This document shows positions 25,643 through 34,891 of a stretch of 64,000 nucleotides of DNA, one piece after another. Where the stretch lies: the NCBI GenBank assembly GCA_022496785.1, contig SNAP01000005.1, positions 662 through 64,661 of the forward strand, in the 5' to 3' direction. Positions within the stretch are counted from its first letter, which is position 1. Each line of letters opens with the position of its first letter. Under the pieces are notes generated by a model. The model worked only from the letters and a program-made list of their open reading frames with translations. It did not search any database and was not told the DNA's origin. This DNA comes from Marinilabiliaceae bacterium JC040 (GTDB taxonomy: Bacteria > Bacteroidota > Bacteroidia > Bacteroidales > Marinifilaceae). A program made the translations under genes and the position numbers.

Positions 25643-25673
25643 CAAAAGTAGATAATATTTTTATTTCTCCAAA
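25643..25673 (-). promoter_or_regulatory. Promoter of tRNA-Gln
   Basis: Minus-strand TTTG (25673-25670), 19 nt, TACTTTTG (25650-25643), about 28 nt before the tRNA. It matches the consensus at both boxes. Confidence 0.75.
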
Positions 25674-25736
25674 GAAATAAAGAAAAAATTCAATGAAAAT
25701 AGTTATTTTCGTACAAAATAATAAAACTGAATAATA

Positions 25737-28700
25737 ATGAACAATACGATCAGAAAGAAGTACAATAAAATAAATAACATTGCAGGTTGGTTAGCATTTG
25801 CTATTGCAACGGTGACTTATTTATTAACCCTAGAGCCAACAGCGAGTCTTTGGGATTGTGGAGAGTTTATAACAACAGCATATGGTTTAGAGGTAGGTCA
25901 CCCTCCTGGTGCCCCACTATTTATGATTATGGCTAGATTCTTCTCTTTATTCGCACCTTCTCCTGAATCTGTTCCATATATGGTAAATTCTCTTTCAGCA
26001 TTAGCTTCAGGATTTACAATTCTATTTTTATTTTGGACAATTACACACCTAGCAAAAAAAATTGTTTTAAAAGACAGTTTAGAAAGTCTAGAATCTTTAC
26101 CTATTGGAAAAACAATAGCTATTATGGGCGCTGGATTAACTGGAGCATTAGCATATACTTTTTCAGATACTTTCTGGTTTTCTGCTGTTGAAGCTGAGGT
26201 TTATGCTTCTTCCTCATTTTTTACTGCAATAGTTTTTTGGTGTATCCTTAAGTGGGAAGATTGTGCCGATCAAAAAAGATCTAATAGATGGCTTATATTA
26301 ATCGCTTATTTAATCGGTTTATCTATTGGTGTTCACTTATTGAATTTACTTGCTATTCCAGCAATTGTTTTCGTTTATTATTTTAAGAAGTATAAGATTA
26401 GTAAAATTGGTATAATAAAGACATCGGCTTTATCAATTTTAATCTTAGGAACTGTTATATATGGTGTTATACCTGGTATTGTGACTATTGCATCATGGTT
26501 TGAATTATTATTTGTGAATTCTATTGGTTTACCATATAATACAGGGGTAATAATATATGCTATTCTAATTCTAACATTAATAGTAATTGGAATAAAGTAT
26601 TCTATTAAGAAAAAGAAAGTGATTCTTAATACAGTTATATTATGCTTTACTATGATTGTTATTGGTTATTCATCGTATGCAATGATTGTAATACGTTCTA
26701 GTGCAAATACAACTATCGATGAAAATAATCCTGACAATGTATTTTCTTTACTATCATATTTAAATAGAGATCAATATGGTAATAGACCTTTAATGTTTGG
26801 ACAATATTATAATGCACCAGCTTTAAATTATACAAATGAAGGTAATGTATATGCAAAATTAAACAATAGATACGAAGTTATTGACACTAAACAAGGTGTT
26901 GAATTTGATAAACGCTTTACAACTATTTTTCCTCGTATGTATAGTAGAGAACCTCTACATGTTAGTGGATACAAATTCTGGGGAGGAACAGGAGGAAGAA
27001 GTGTTAATGTAGAAGGTAAGAATTTAATTATTCCATCTTTTGGATCGAACCTTAAATTCTTTTTCTCTTATCAAATAAACTTCATGTATTTCAGATACTT
27101 TATGTGGAATTTTGCAGGACGACAAAATGATATACAAGGACATGGAGATAATATTCATGGGAATTGGATATCTGGTATTCCATTTTTAGACAATGTTCGT
27201 TTAGGAAATCAGAATGAACTCCCTGATACATTAAAGAATAATAAATCGAGAAATACATATTTCTTCTTTCCTTTGATATTAGGATTATTGGGTCTTTTAA
27301 TTCAATTGAAAAAAGATAAAAATAATTTCTGGGTTGTATTACTACTATTCTTCTTTACAGGAATAGCAATTGTTATGTATCTAAATCAGACACCATATCA
27401 ACCTAGAGAGAGAGATTATGCTTATGCTGGTTCTTTTTATGCTTTTGCAATATGGATTGGTTTAGGAGTTCTTTATATACATGATTTATTACAAACTAAA
27501 ATTTCAGAAAAGAATTCTGCATTAGCAGCTAGTATAATTTGTCTTATTTGCGTTCCTACTTTAATGGCATGTCAGAATTGGGACGACCATGACAGAAGTG
27601 GTAGACATGCAACAACAGCACATGCTCATAACTATCTTGCTTCATGTGAAAAAGATGCTATTTTATTCACTTTTGGAGATAATGATACATTCCCATTATG
27701 GTATATTCAAAATGTAGAGAAATTCCGACAAGATGTTAGAATTGTCAATTTGAGTTTACTTGCTGGAGATTGGTATATAGACCAACAAAAGAAAGACTAT
27801 TATACAAATAAAGCTCTTAAAATATCTTTTAAAAATGAACAATACAGACAAGGTACAAGAGATTGGGTACTTGTAAATCCTGTAGTTGAAAGAAAATTTG
27901 ATATTAAAGAGATTCTGAATTTTATTAAGAGTGACAATAGTGAAGATAAGCTATCTAGTCAGGATGGAGAATATATATCATACTCTCCTACTAAGAATGT
28001 TTATTTCCCAGTAGATTCAACATATTTAATTAATTCAGGAGAAGTAAAACCTGAAGATGCTAATAGAATGGTTAAAAGATTAGATATAGTAATACCTAAG
28101 ACAGATTTAACTAAAGCAGATATGATTGTTTATGATATTATTAGAGAAAACAATTGGAGAAGACCAGTTTATTTCTCAATAGGAATGGGCAAAAAAGAAT
28201 TCTTAGGCTTAGATAAATATTTCCAATTAGCAGGAGCTTGCTATAAGTTAACACCATTTTTAAAGCAAGATACTAGTGGTGTTGAGACAGGTTCTATTGA
28301 TAGTGAGAGTCTTTATGATACTTTCATGAACAAATATAAATGGGGCAGAATTAAAGAGAAAGATGTATATATAGATGAGTTTCATAAGTATACAATTGGA
28401 ATTATAAGATATTATAATACAGCAGAACGCTTATCAGCACAATTACTTAATGAAGATAAAAAAGAAAAAGCAATAGCTGTAATAGATAAAATATTCACAG
28501 AAATTCCGATTAGTAAAATTGGACTTCAACCTATAATGATATATTTAGCAGATTCTTATTATAGAGCTGGAGTTCCTAAAAAAGGAGATATTATTTGTTC
28601 TAAATATATAGATGAAGTTTTTCAATTTATAAAATTTTATCATTCTCAAGGAAAGAACAATTATAACGCATATGCTGGAGAAGAAGAAAGACAAATAAAT

Positions 28701-28793
28701 CTTTACAAAGCTATAGTAACAACTCTTTTAAGAAATAAGAGAGAAAAATTAGCTCAAGAATGTCAAACAAAGATTGAAAGTTTATATAAATAA
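25737..28793 (+). CDS. DUF2723 family multi-pass membrane protein
   Basis: 1018 residues. The N-terminal half is a polytopic membrane domain (first helix about residues 16-34) with the DUF2723 signature (LEPTASLWDCGEFITTAYGL then EVGHPPGAPLF). That signature resembles the Asp-containing first loop of GT-C glycosyltransferases such as protein O-mannosyltransferases. The C-terminal third is soluble, with TPR-like helices. A glycosyl transfer role at the membrane is inference. No gene shares its strand upstream; prfB follows after 9 nt. Confidence 0.88.
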   Translation: MNNTIRKKYNKINNIAGWLAFAIATVTYLLTLEPTASLWDCGEFITTAYGLEVGHPPGAPLFMIMARFFSLFAPSPESVPYMVNSLSALASGFTILFLFWTITHLAKKIVLKDSLESLESLPIGKTIAIMGAGLTGALAYTFSDTFWFSAVEAEVYASSSFFTAIVFWCILKWEDCADQKRSNRWLILIAYLIGLSIGVHLLNLLAIPAIVFVYYFKKYKISKIGIIKTSALSILILGTVIYGVIPGIVTIASWFELLFVNSIGLPYNTGVIIYAILILTLIVIGIKYSIKKKKVILNTVILCFTMIVIGYSSYAMIVIRSSANTTIDENNPDNVFSLLSYLNRDQYGNRPLMFGQYYNAPALNYTNEGNVYAKLNNRYEVIDTKQGVEFDKRFTTIFPRMYSREPLHVSGYKFWGGTGGRSVNVEGKNLIIPSFGSNLKFFFSYQINFMYFRYFMWNFAGRQNDIQGHGDNIHGNWISGIPFLDNVRLGNQNELPDTLKNNKSRNTYFFFPLILGLLGLLIQLKKDKNNFWVVLLLFFFTGIAIVMYLNQTPYQPRERDYAYAGSFYAFAIWIGLGVLYIHDLLQTKISEKNSALAASIICLICVPTLMACQNWDDHDRSGRHATTAHAHNYLASCEKDAILFTFGDNDTFPLWYIQNVEKFRQDVRIVNLSLLAGDWYIDQQKKDYYTNKALKISFKNEQYRQGTRDWVLVNPVVERKFDIKEILNFIKSDNSEDKLSSQDGEYISYSPTKNVYFPVDSTYLINSGEVKPEDANRMVKRLDIVIPKTDLTKADMIVYDIIRENNWRRPVYFSIGMGKKEFLGLDKYFQLAGACYKLTPFLKQDTSGVETGSIDSESLYDTFMNKYKWGRIKEKDVYIDEFHKYTIGIIRYYNTAERLSAQLLNEDKKEKAIAVIDKIFTEIPISKIGLQPIMIYLADSYYRAGVPKKGDIICSKYIDEVFQFIKFYHSQGKNNYNAYAGEEERQINLYKAIVTTLLRNKREKLAQECQTKIESLYK

Positions 28794-28802
28794 AAGATAT
28801 TA

Positions 28803-29892
28803 ATGATAACAATAGACCAACTAAGAGGATTAGTGGAACGCAAGGATGCGTTGAGGAGGTATCTTTGACATTGACGAGAAATTAGGTCAGGTTAAAGAAG
28901 AAGAGATGAGAACTCAAGACCCAGACTTTTGGAATGATCCAAAAGCGGCAGAAGTTCAAATTAAAAAAGTAAGAGGATTAAAAACATGGATTGAAGACTT
29001 CGATAAAGTTGAATCTTCTATAGGTGATTTAGAAGTTTTATATGAATTCACTAAAGAAGGAGAAGCTACAGAAGAAGATTTACAAAATGAATATGACAAT
29101 AGTCTAGAATTGATAGAAAAACTAGAACTTAAGAATATGCTTCGAAAAGAAGAAGACAAATTAGGTGCAGTTATGAAAATCAATTCAGGAGCTGGTGGAA
29201 CTGAAAGTATGGATTGGGCTGAAATGCTATACCGTATGTATGTACGATATGGTGAACAGCATGGATATAAAGTAAAGAATATTGAATATCAAGAGGGAGA
29301 CGAAGCTGGTATTAAATCGGCAACAATAGAATTTGAAGGAGACTTTGCTTATGGATATCTTAAATCTGAGAATGGAGTTCATCGACTAGTACGCCTATCT
29401 CCTTTTAATGCAAATAATAAAAGAATGACCTCTTTTGTTTCTGTATATGTTTATCCTGCTATTGATGATAGTATTGAAATAGAAGTTAGCCCTTCAGACA
29501 TCTCTTGGGATACATTTAGATCGGGAGGAGCTGGTGGACAGAATGTAAACAAGGTAGAAACTGGAGTAAGATTACGACATAAACCAACAGGTATTATAAT
29601 AGAAAATACCGAATCGAGATCTCAATTGGCAAATAAAGAAAATGCTATGCGACTTCTTAAATCTCAGTTGTATGAATTAGAATTAAGGGAAAAACAAAAA
29701 GCTATAGATGCTATTGAGGATTCTAAGATGAAGATTGAATGGGGATCTCAAATTCGTTCATATGTAATGCAACCATATAAATTGGTTAAAGATGTTAGAA
29801 CATCGTATGAAACTTCGAATGTACAAGCTGTATTAGATGGAGATATAGATGGATTTATTAAATCTTATTTAATGAAGTTTGCAGGTAAATAA
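28803..29892 (+). CDS. prfB: Peptide chain release factor 2, with programmed +1 frameshift
   Basis: RF2 ends translation at TGA and TAA. The gene starts at ATG 28803, encodes 21 residues, then meets an in-frame TGA (28866-28868). A +1 shift at CTT TGA C joins the long frame starting at GAC (28867), giving about 362 residues. The stop-codon recognition tripeptide SPF (RLSPFNANN) and the catalytic GGQ ([10 protein letters not shown]) are both present. It lies 9 nt after the DUF2723 gene and 11 nt before the heptose kinase. Confidence 0.97.
28854..28868 (+). promoter_or_regulatory. prfB +1 frameshift site
   Basis: AGGAGG (28854-28859), TAT, CTT TGA (28863-28868), then C: the standard autoregulatory site with an internal Shine-Dalgarno-like element 3 nt before the slippery codon. 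Low RF2 stalls at TGA and promotes the shift. Confidence 0.95.
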
Positions 29893-29903
29893 AAAGAATA
29901 AAT

Positions 29904-30848
29904 ATGAATTTAGATTTTTCAAAATTAAATATTCTTGTCATAGGTGATATAATGCTAGACAAATACTTTTTTGGTAAAGTAAAACGTATATCACCTGAGG
30001 CTCCTGTTCCTGTTGTTAATGTTACAAAACAATTTTCTACTTTAGGTGGAGCATCAAATGTGGCAAACAATATTGTTTCTTTAGGAGCTAATGTATGTCT
30101 ATGTGGATTAGTAGGGAAAGATTTACATGCTGATGAATTATTAGAGATAACAAAATCAAAAGGTATAGAAACAGAATTAATTTCTACAAGCTCTCCTACA
30201 ATTACAAAATCGAGAATAATTGGAGAAAAACAACAAATAGTAAGATTAGATTTTGAAGAGAAATTAAGTATTTCAGAAGAAGAAGAATTAATCTTTATTG
30301 AAAAACTTAAAGAAAGAATCTCAAAATCTGATATTATAATAATCTCTGATTATGCAAAAGGTTTAATAACAGAATCTTTATGCTCTAAGATAATAGAATA
30401 TAGTAATAGCATTAATAAAAAAGTTGTTATTGATCCTAAAGGTAAAGATTGGAATAAGTATAAAGGATCGTGGATAATAACTCCTAATGTTAAAGAATTA
30501 TCAGATATCTGTGATCAAGAAATAGACAATGAAGATTCTATTATTAGTGAAGCTGCAATAGAAACAATAAATAAATATAATCTTACTCAACTTTTGGTTA
30601 CCAGAAGTGAAAAAGGTATGTCGTTATTCAATTCTAAAGAAAGTACTCATATTCCAACACATTCAGAAGAAGTATTTGATGTTAGTGGTGCAGGGGATAC
30701 AGTAGTTGCAACATTGAGTTTAGCAACAGCTCTTGGTATAGATACTAAAGAAGCTATCCATTTAGCTAATATCGCATCAGGCTTAGTAATTAAAAAAATG
30801 GGAACAGCTACGATAAGTATTCAAGAATTAAATGCAAATCTTAAATAA
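29904..30848 (+). CDS. rfaE1: D-glycero-beta-D-manno-heptose-7-phosphate kinase (HldE N-terminal domain type)
   Basis: PfkB-family sugar kinase of ADP-heptose synthesis for lipopolysaccharide core. Signatures: ILVIGDIMLDKYFFGKV at 10-26, RISPEAPVPV at 28-37, LGGASNVANN at 47-56, and the catalytic GAGDT near residue 257. At 314 residues it has only the kinase half; the nucleotidyltransferase half (RfaE2) must be a separate gene elsewhere. It is in line with prfB upstream and a histidine phosphatase 5 nt downstream. Confidence 0.9.
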   Translation: MNLDFSKLNILVIGDIMLDKYFFGKVKRISPEAPVPVVNVTKQFSTLGGASNVANNIVSLGANVCLCGLVGKDLHADELLEITKSKGIETELISTSSPTITKSRIIGEKQQIVRLDFEEKLSISEEEELIFIEKLKERISKSDIIIISDYAKGLITESLCSKIIEYSNSINKKVVIDPKGKDWNKYKGSWIITPNVKELSDICDQEIDNEDSIISEAAIETINKYNLTQLLVTRSEKGMSLFNSKESTHIPTHSEEVFDVSGAGDTVVATLSLATALGIDTKEAIHLANIASGLVIKKMGTATISIQELNANLK

Positions 30849-30853
30849 TTGGT

Positions 30854-31372
30854 ATGAAAATCTTGTTGATAAGACATGGAGAGACAACAGACAATTTAAA
30901 AGATATTTTACAAGGACATAGGCCTGGCGTTTTATCTAATTTGGGTATTAAACAAGCTCATGAAAGAGGAGAAAAAATGTTAGGAATGAAGATTGATTAT
31001 ATTGTTTCTAGTGATTTACAAAGAAGTATTGACACTGCTGATATACTAAACAAATACATAAAAACAGAAAGAAGAATTGAACCTCTTTTAAAAGAAAAAG
31101 ATTGGGGAAGTTTAACTGGAAAAAGTATTTCATACTACTATGCAGGAGATTTTCCTGATGATATAGAAAATGACCAGCAATTATATAATAGAGCATCAAA
31201 ACTAATAAAGAAATTAAGAAAAGAGTATTCAAATAATACAATAGTTTTATTGGGTCATGGTGCAATAAATGTAGCAATAAAGGCTATATTTATGGGAATA
31301 GATGCTGACAATATGATGCAAGAGATTCCTATTCAAAATAATCTTGATTTATGGGAATGGGAAGATAAATAA
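30854..31372 (+). CDS. Histidine phosphatase family protein (phosphoglycerate-mutase-like)
   Basis: Small phosphatase with the LIRHGET motif at the N-terminus (Arg7, catalytic His8) and a second His in LLGHGAIN near residue 136. 172 residues. It lies 5 nt after rfaE1 and 20 nt before cobT. A separate, better alpha-ribazole phosphatase candidate lies at 33227, so this one may act on a heptose phosphate or another sugar phosphate, or be a second CobC. Sequence alone does not decide. Confidence 0.82.
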   Translation: MKILLIRHGETTDNLKDILQGHRPGVLSNLGIKQAHERGEKMLGMKIDYIVSSDLQRSIDTADILNKYIKTERRIEPLLKEKDWGSLTGKSISYYYAGDFPDDIENDQQLYNRASKLIKKLRKEYSNNTIVLLGHGAINVAIKAIFMGIDADNMMQEIPIQNNLDLWEWEDK

Positions 31373-31392
31373 TAAAATAAAACACTAATCTT

Positions 31393-32451
31393 ATGAACCT
31401 ACATTTAGAACCTATACCAAAGATAGAAAAGGACTTAGTTAAGAATATACAAAAAAAACTTGATAATAAGACTAAGCCAGTAGGAGCTTTAGGCCGTATT
31501 GAAGAAATAGCAATGCAAGTTGCATTAATTCAAGAATCTCTTAATCCAAAACTAAATAGAGTATGTTGCGTAACAATAGCAGCAGATCATGATATTGTTG
31601 AAGAAGGTGTTAGCTGTGCCCCTGCAGAGATAACATGGCAACAAATGGAGAATTTTTCTAGAGGAGGAGGAGCTATTGGACTATTTGCAAAGACTAATAA
31701 TGTAGATTTAGTATTAGTAGATGCAGGTATTAATCACGATATAGATCCTAAGTGTAATATTATAGATGCTAAAGTAAGAAAAGGGACAAGAAATTTCAGA
31801 CATGAACAAGCTATGACTCCCGAAGAATTTGAAATAGCATTTAATAGAGGAAGAAAGATAGTAAAAGAACTAAATAATAAAGGTTGTAATACTGTTTGTT
31901 TTGGAGAGATGGGAATAGGAAACTCTACCCCAGCTTCTGCCCTACTTTCGGTATATACTAAGACAGAACCTTCAAAATGTGTTGGTGCAGGTGGAGGCTT
32001 AAAACCTGAAGGAATAGAAATAAAAAAACAAGTAATAGAAGACGCTATAAAACTTCATGGATATCCTGAAGACCCTTTAGAAGTACTTAGAAGATATGGA
32101 GGTTTAGAAATTGCAATGTTGACAGGAGGAATGTATGAAGCAGCAATAAATAGAATGCTTATTATTGTTGACGGATATATCACCTCATCGGCAGCATTAG
32201 CAGCATATGAGATAGATAACAATATTAAAGATTATTTTATTCTTTCTCATGCTTCATCTGAAGGAGGACATAAATATATGGTTGAACATCTTAATCTAAA
32301 ACCAATACTTAATCTTGATCTTCGTTTAGGAGAAGGTACAGGTGCTGTTCTTGCATATCCAATAATTAAAACTGCTGTAAATATGCTTACAGAAATGACC
32401 AGTTTTGAAGAAGCAGAAGTCTTTAACTCTTCTGATTTAACTAGATTATGA
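31393..32451 (+). CDS. cobT: Nicotinate-nucleotide-dimethylbenzimidazole phosphoribosyltransferase CobT
   Basis: Activates the lower-ligand base to its alpha-riboside phosphate in cobalamin nucleotide-loop assembly. Family motifs: TKPVGALGRIE near residue 27, GEMGIGNSTPASALL near 174-188, HASSEGGH, and RLGEGTGAVLA near 312-322 with the catalytic Glu. 352 residues, full length. It overlaps cobS by 4 nt (ATGA). No riboswitch precedes it. It heads the late-pathway run cobT-cobS-cobC-cobU-pduO-cobQ-cobD-cbiB. Confidence 0.97.
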   Translation: MNLHLEPIPKIEKDLVKNIQKKLDNKTKPVGALGRIEEIAMQVALIQESLNPKLNRVCCVTIAADHDIVEEGVSCAPAEITWQQMENFSRGGGAIGLFAKTNNVDLVLVDAGINHDIDPKCNIIDAKVRKGTRNFRHEQAMTPEEFEIAFNRGRKIVKELNNKGCNTVCFGEMGIGNSTPASALLSVYTKTEPSKCVGAGGGLKPEGIEIKKQVIEDAIKLHGYPEDPLEVLRRYGGLEIAMLTGGMYEAAINRMLIIVDGYITSSAALAAYEIDNNIKDYFILSHASSEGGHKYMVEHLNLKPILNLDLRLGEGTGAVLAYPIIKTAVNMLTEMTSFEEAEVFNSSDLTRL

Positions 32452-33230
32452 AATATATAAAACAAGAATTTAAAATATTATTAGCCTGTTTCTCTTATTT
32501 TACAAGAATACCTATTTGGAAACTTATAGACACTAGTGATGTAAATATGAAACAAACATCTAAATACTTTCCTTTGGTAGGTCTATTTATTGGAGGTTTA
32601 TCAGGATTGATTTTTTATTTGTGCAATATAATTTTTCCAATAGAAATTGCTTTACTTTTAAGTATGAGTACCTCACTGATACTTACAGGAGCAATACATG
32701 AAGATGGCTTTGCTGATGTTTGTGATGGTTTTGGAGCAGGATATACTAAAGATAGAATTCTTGCTATAATGAAAGATTCATCAACAGGTGTATTTGCTAA
32801 TATTGGATTGTTTATTATTTTGGCAATAAAATTCTTTGCTTTAATGAGTATTGAATTAGATTATATAGCAGTAAGCATGGTGATAGCCCATACCTTAAGT
32901 AGATGGACTTCAATATCATTCTTATATACTCATGAATATGCAAGAGAAAGTTCTGATTCGAAATCAACAATATTTGTAAAGAAACCATCTAAATATGAAT
33001 TCTTATTAATAAGTTTTTGGATGTTGATAAGTTTCTTATTATTACCTGAACCAATTATATATCAAGCATTATTATTAATTATTCCAATATATCTTTTTAA
33101 ATTCTTAATAGGAATATATTTTAAAAAGAAAATTGGAGGATATACGGGTGATTGCATGGGTGCCTGCCAACAGGTTGCTGAAATATTATTCTATTTAGGT
33201 ATGATATTAATAACAAATGACGTGATATGA
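32448..33230 (+). CDS. cobS: Adenosylcobinamide-GDP ribazoletransferase CobS
   Basis: Membrane cobalamin synthase joining activated adenosylcobinamide-GDP with alpha-ribazole (phosphate). The metal-binding HEDGFADVCDGFGAG is present near residues 83-97, with YTKDRILAIMKDSSTG following. About six hydrophobic segments. 260 residues, usual size. ATGA overlaps on both sides (cobT upstream, cobC downstream) indicate tight coupling. Confidence 0.96.
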   Translation: MKYIKQEFKILLACFSYFTRIPIWKLIDTSDVNMKQTSKYFPLVGLFIGGLSGLIFYLCNIIFPIEIALLLSMSTSLILTGAIHEDGFADVCDGFGAGYTKDRILAIMKDSSTGVFANIGLFIILAIKFFALMSIELDYIAVSMVIAHTLSRWTSISFLYTHEYARESSDSKSTIFVKKPSKYEFLLISFWMLISFLLLPEPIIYQALLLIIPIYLFKFLIGIYFKKKIGGYTGDCMGACQQVAEILFYLGMILITNDVI

Positions 33231-33781
33231 TATATATTATAAGACATACTAAACCTCAAGTTCAGAAAGGAATGTGCTATGGATGGACAGATCTAGATGT
33301 AGCAGAATCTTTTATTGATGAACTTGAAATAATAAAAGGGAAAACACCAGATTTTAAGAATTATAAGGTGTACTCATCTCCTCTTCAAAGATGTTATAAA
33401 TTAGCTAAAGAATTATATTCTGAGAACGATATAACAAAAGACAATCGTATTAAAGAAATTAATTTTGGAGAATGGGAAGGTAGAGTATGGGAAAATATGG
33501 AATCTGATCTTGTAAAAGAATGGTGTTGTGATTTTGTAAATAATAGAGTTCCTGGAGGAGAATCTTTTAATGATTTATATAATAGAGTAGAATCTTTTTG
33601 GAAAGATATAGATAAGACAAAAGATAATCTTATTGTAGCTCACGATGGGGTAATTAGAGCATTATTATGCCTATTGTTGGATATCCCAAAAGAGAATGCA
33701 TTTAGATTTGATTTCTCATATGGAGCTATAATTAGAGTAACACCTTGGGAATTACCACATTGTAAAATTGCATTTTTATAG
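33227..33781 (+). CDS. cobC: Alpha-ribazole phosphatase CobC
   Basis: Histidine phosphatase removing the 5'-phosphate from alpha-ribazole phosphate or adenosylcobalamin phosphate. RHT motif at residues 6-8 (IIRHTKPQV), YGWTDLDV, a second active-site His in VAHDGVIRALL. 184 residues. Placement between cobS and cobU with a 4-nt and a 2-nt junction supports the cobalamin role over a general phosphatase. Confidence 0.92.
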   Translation: MIYIIRHTKPQVQKGMCYGWTDLDVAESFIDELEIIKGKTPDFKNYKVYSSPLQRCYKLAKELYSENDITKDNRIKEINFGEWEGRVWENMESDLVKEWCCDFVNNRVPGGESFNDLYNRVESFWKDIDKTKDNLIVAHDGVIRALLCLLLDIPKENAFRFDFSYGAIIRVTPWELPHCKIAFL

Positions 33782-33783
33782 AT

Positions 33784-34293
33784 ATGTCGAGAATAATATA
33801 TGTATCAGGAGGTCAGAAAAGTGGAAAGACCACTCAAGCTGAAAGAATTGCATTATCTTTAAGTGAAAGACCAATATATTTAGCTACTTCTAGAATATGG
33901 GATGAAGAGCATAGAAAAAGAATTCAACACCATCAAGCTAATAGAGGAGATGAATGGATAACTATTGAAGAAGAGAAATATCTTTCGAAACATGATTTTA
34001 AAGATAAAGTAGTACTAATAGATTGTATTACCTTATGGATGACAAATTTCTTTTTCGATAATAAACAAGATATAGAAAAATCACTACTTGAAGCTAAAAA
34101 AGAGATCAGTGAATTATTTAAACAAGAAGCTACATTTATTATAGTTTCAAATGAAATAGGAATGGGAGGAAGTCCTTCAGATTCTATGGCATTTAAATTC
34201 ACGGACATGCTAGGTTTGATGAATCAATTTATAGCAAAGCAATCAGATGAAGCATATTTAACAGTTTCAGGTATTCCAGTAAAAATAAAATAA
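33784..34293 (+). CDS. cobU: Adenosylcobinamide kinase / adenosylcobinamide-phosphate guanylyltransferase CobU
   Basis: Bifunctional enzyme phosphorylating adenosylcobinamide and adding GMP. P-loop GGQKSGKT at 9-16, and the RIQHHQ segment (His49/His50), where the guanylylated histidine of CobU lies. SNEIGMGGSPSD replaces the more usual SNEVGxGIVP. 169 residues, slightly short but complete. One nucleotide separates it from the adenosyltransferase gene. Confidence 0.95.
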   Translation: MSRIIYVSGGQKSGKTTQAERIALSLSERPIYLATSRIWDEEHRKRIQHHQANRGDEWITIEEEKYLSKHDFKDKVVLIDCITLWMTNFFFDNKQDIEKSLLEAKKEISELFKQEATFIIVSNEIGMGGSPSDSMAFKFTDMLGLMNQFIAKQSDEAYLTVSGIPVKIK

Positions 34294-34294
34294 G

Positions 34295-34870
34295 ATGAGA
34301 GTATATACTAAAGGAGGTGACAAGGGAATGACTGGTATTCATGGAGGAGAGAGAGTTCCAAAAGATGATATTAGGATAGAAGCCAACGGTTGCTTAGATG
34401 AATTAAATAGTAATATAGGAATGTTAAGATCGATGCTTGGAGACAAACACAATTGGCAAGAGAATCTTCACTATATACAAACTTCATTGATGATAGTAAT
34501 GTCGCATGTAGCCACACCTAGTGATATACGATTCAAAAATCCTAATGTATTGAATAAGGATTTGGATACATTTTGTGAGAAATGGATTGATGAATTAGAA
34601 AATAAGATACAGCATAAGAGTGAATATTTTATACTTCCTGGAGGTAATAATATATCATCTCAATGCCACATAATAAGAACAATAGCTAGACGAGCAGAGA
34701 GACGTTTATGCACTTTAAATAAAAAAGATAATCTTCCTGATATAATACTTAAATTTACTAATCGTTTATCGGATTTATTTTTTATTCTTGCAAGAGCAGA
34801 AATGGATAGAATAGGTAAAGACGAAGATAAATGGAAATCGTTTCTATACAAGAAGAAAAAATCAAAATAA
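34295..34870 (+). CDS. PduO-type cob(I)alamin adenosyltransferase
   Basis: Transfers the 5'-deoxyadenosyl group from ATP to the corrinoid cobalt. The PduO signature is clear: VYTKGGDKGMTGIHGGERVPKD at the N-terminus (given here as residues 3-24), the VDELNS-like LDELNSNIGML, and the C-terminal RAERRLCTLN and FTNRLSDLFFILAR. 191 residues, full length. It is the only corrinoid adenosyltransferase visible in the window; no CobA type is seen. Confidence 0.95.
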   Translation: MRVYTKGGDKGMTGIHGGERVPKDDIRIEANGCLDELNSNIGMLRSMLGDKHNWQENLHYIQTSLMIVMSHVATPSDIRFKNPNVLNKDLDTFCEKWIDELENKIQHKSEYFILPGGNNISSQCHIIRTIARRAERRLCTLNKKDNLPDIILKFTNRLSDLFFILARAEMDRIGKDEDKWKSFLYKKKKSK

Positions 34871-34891
34871 TCTTTTCTAAAGAAGATAAAA

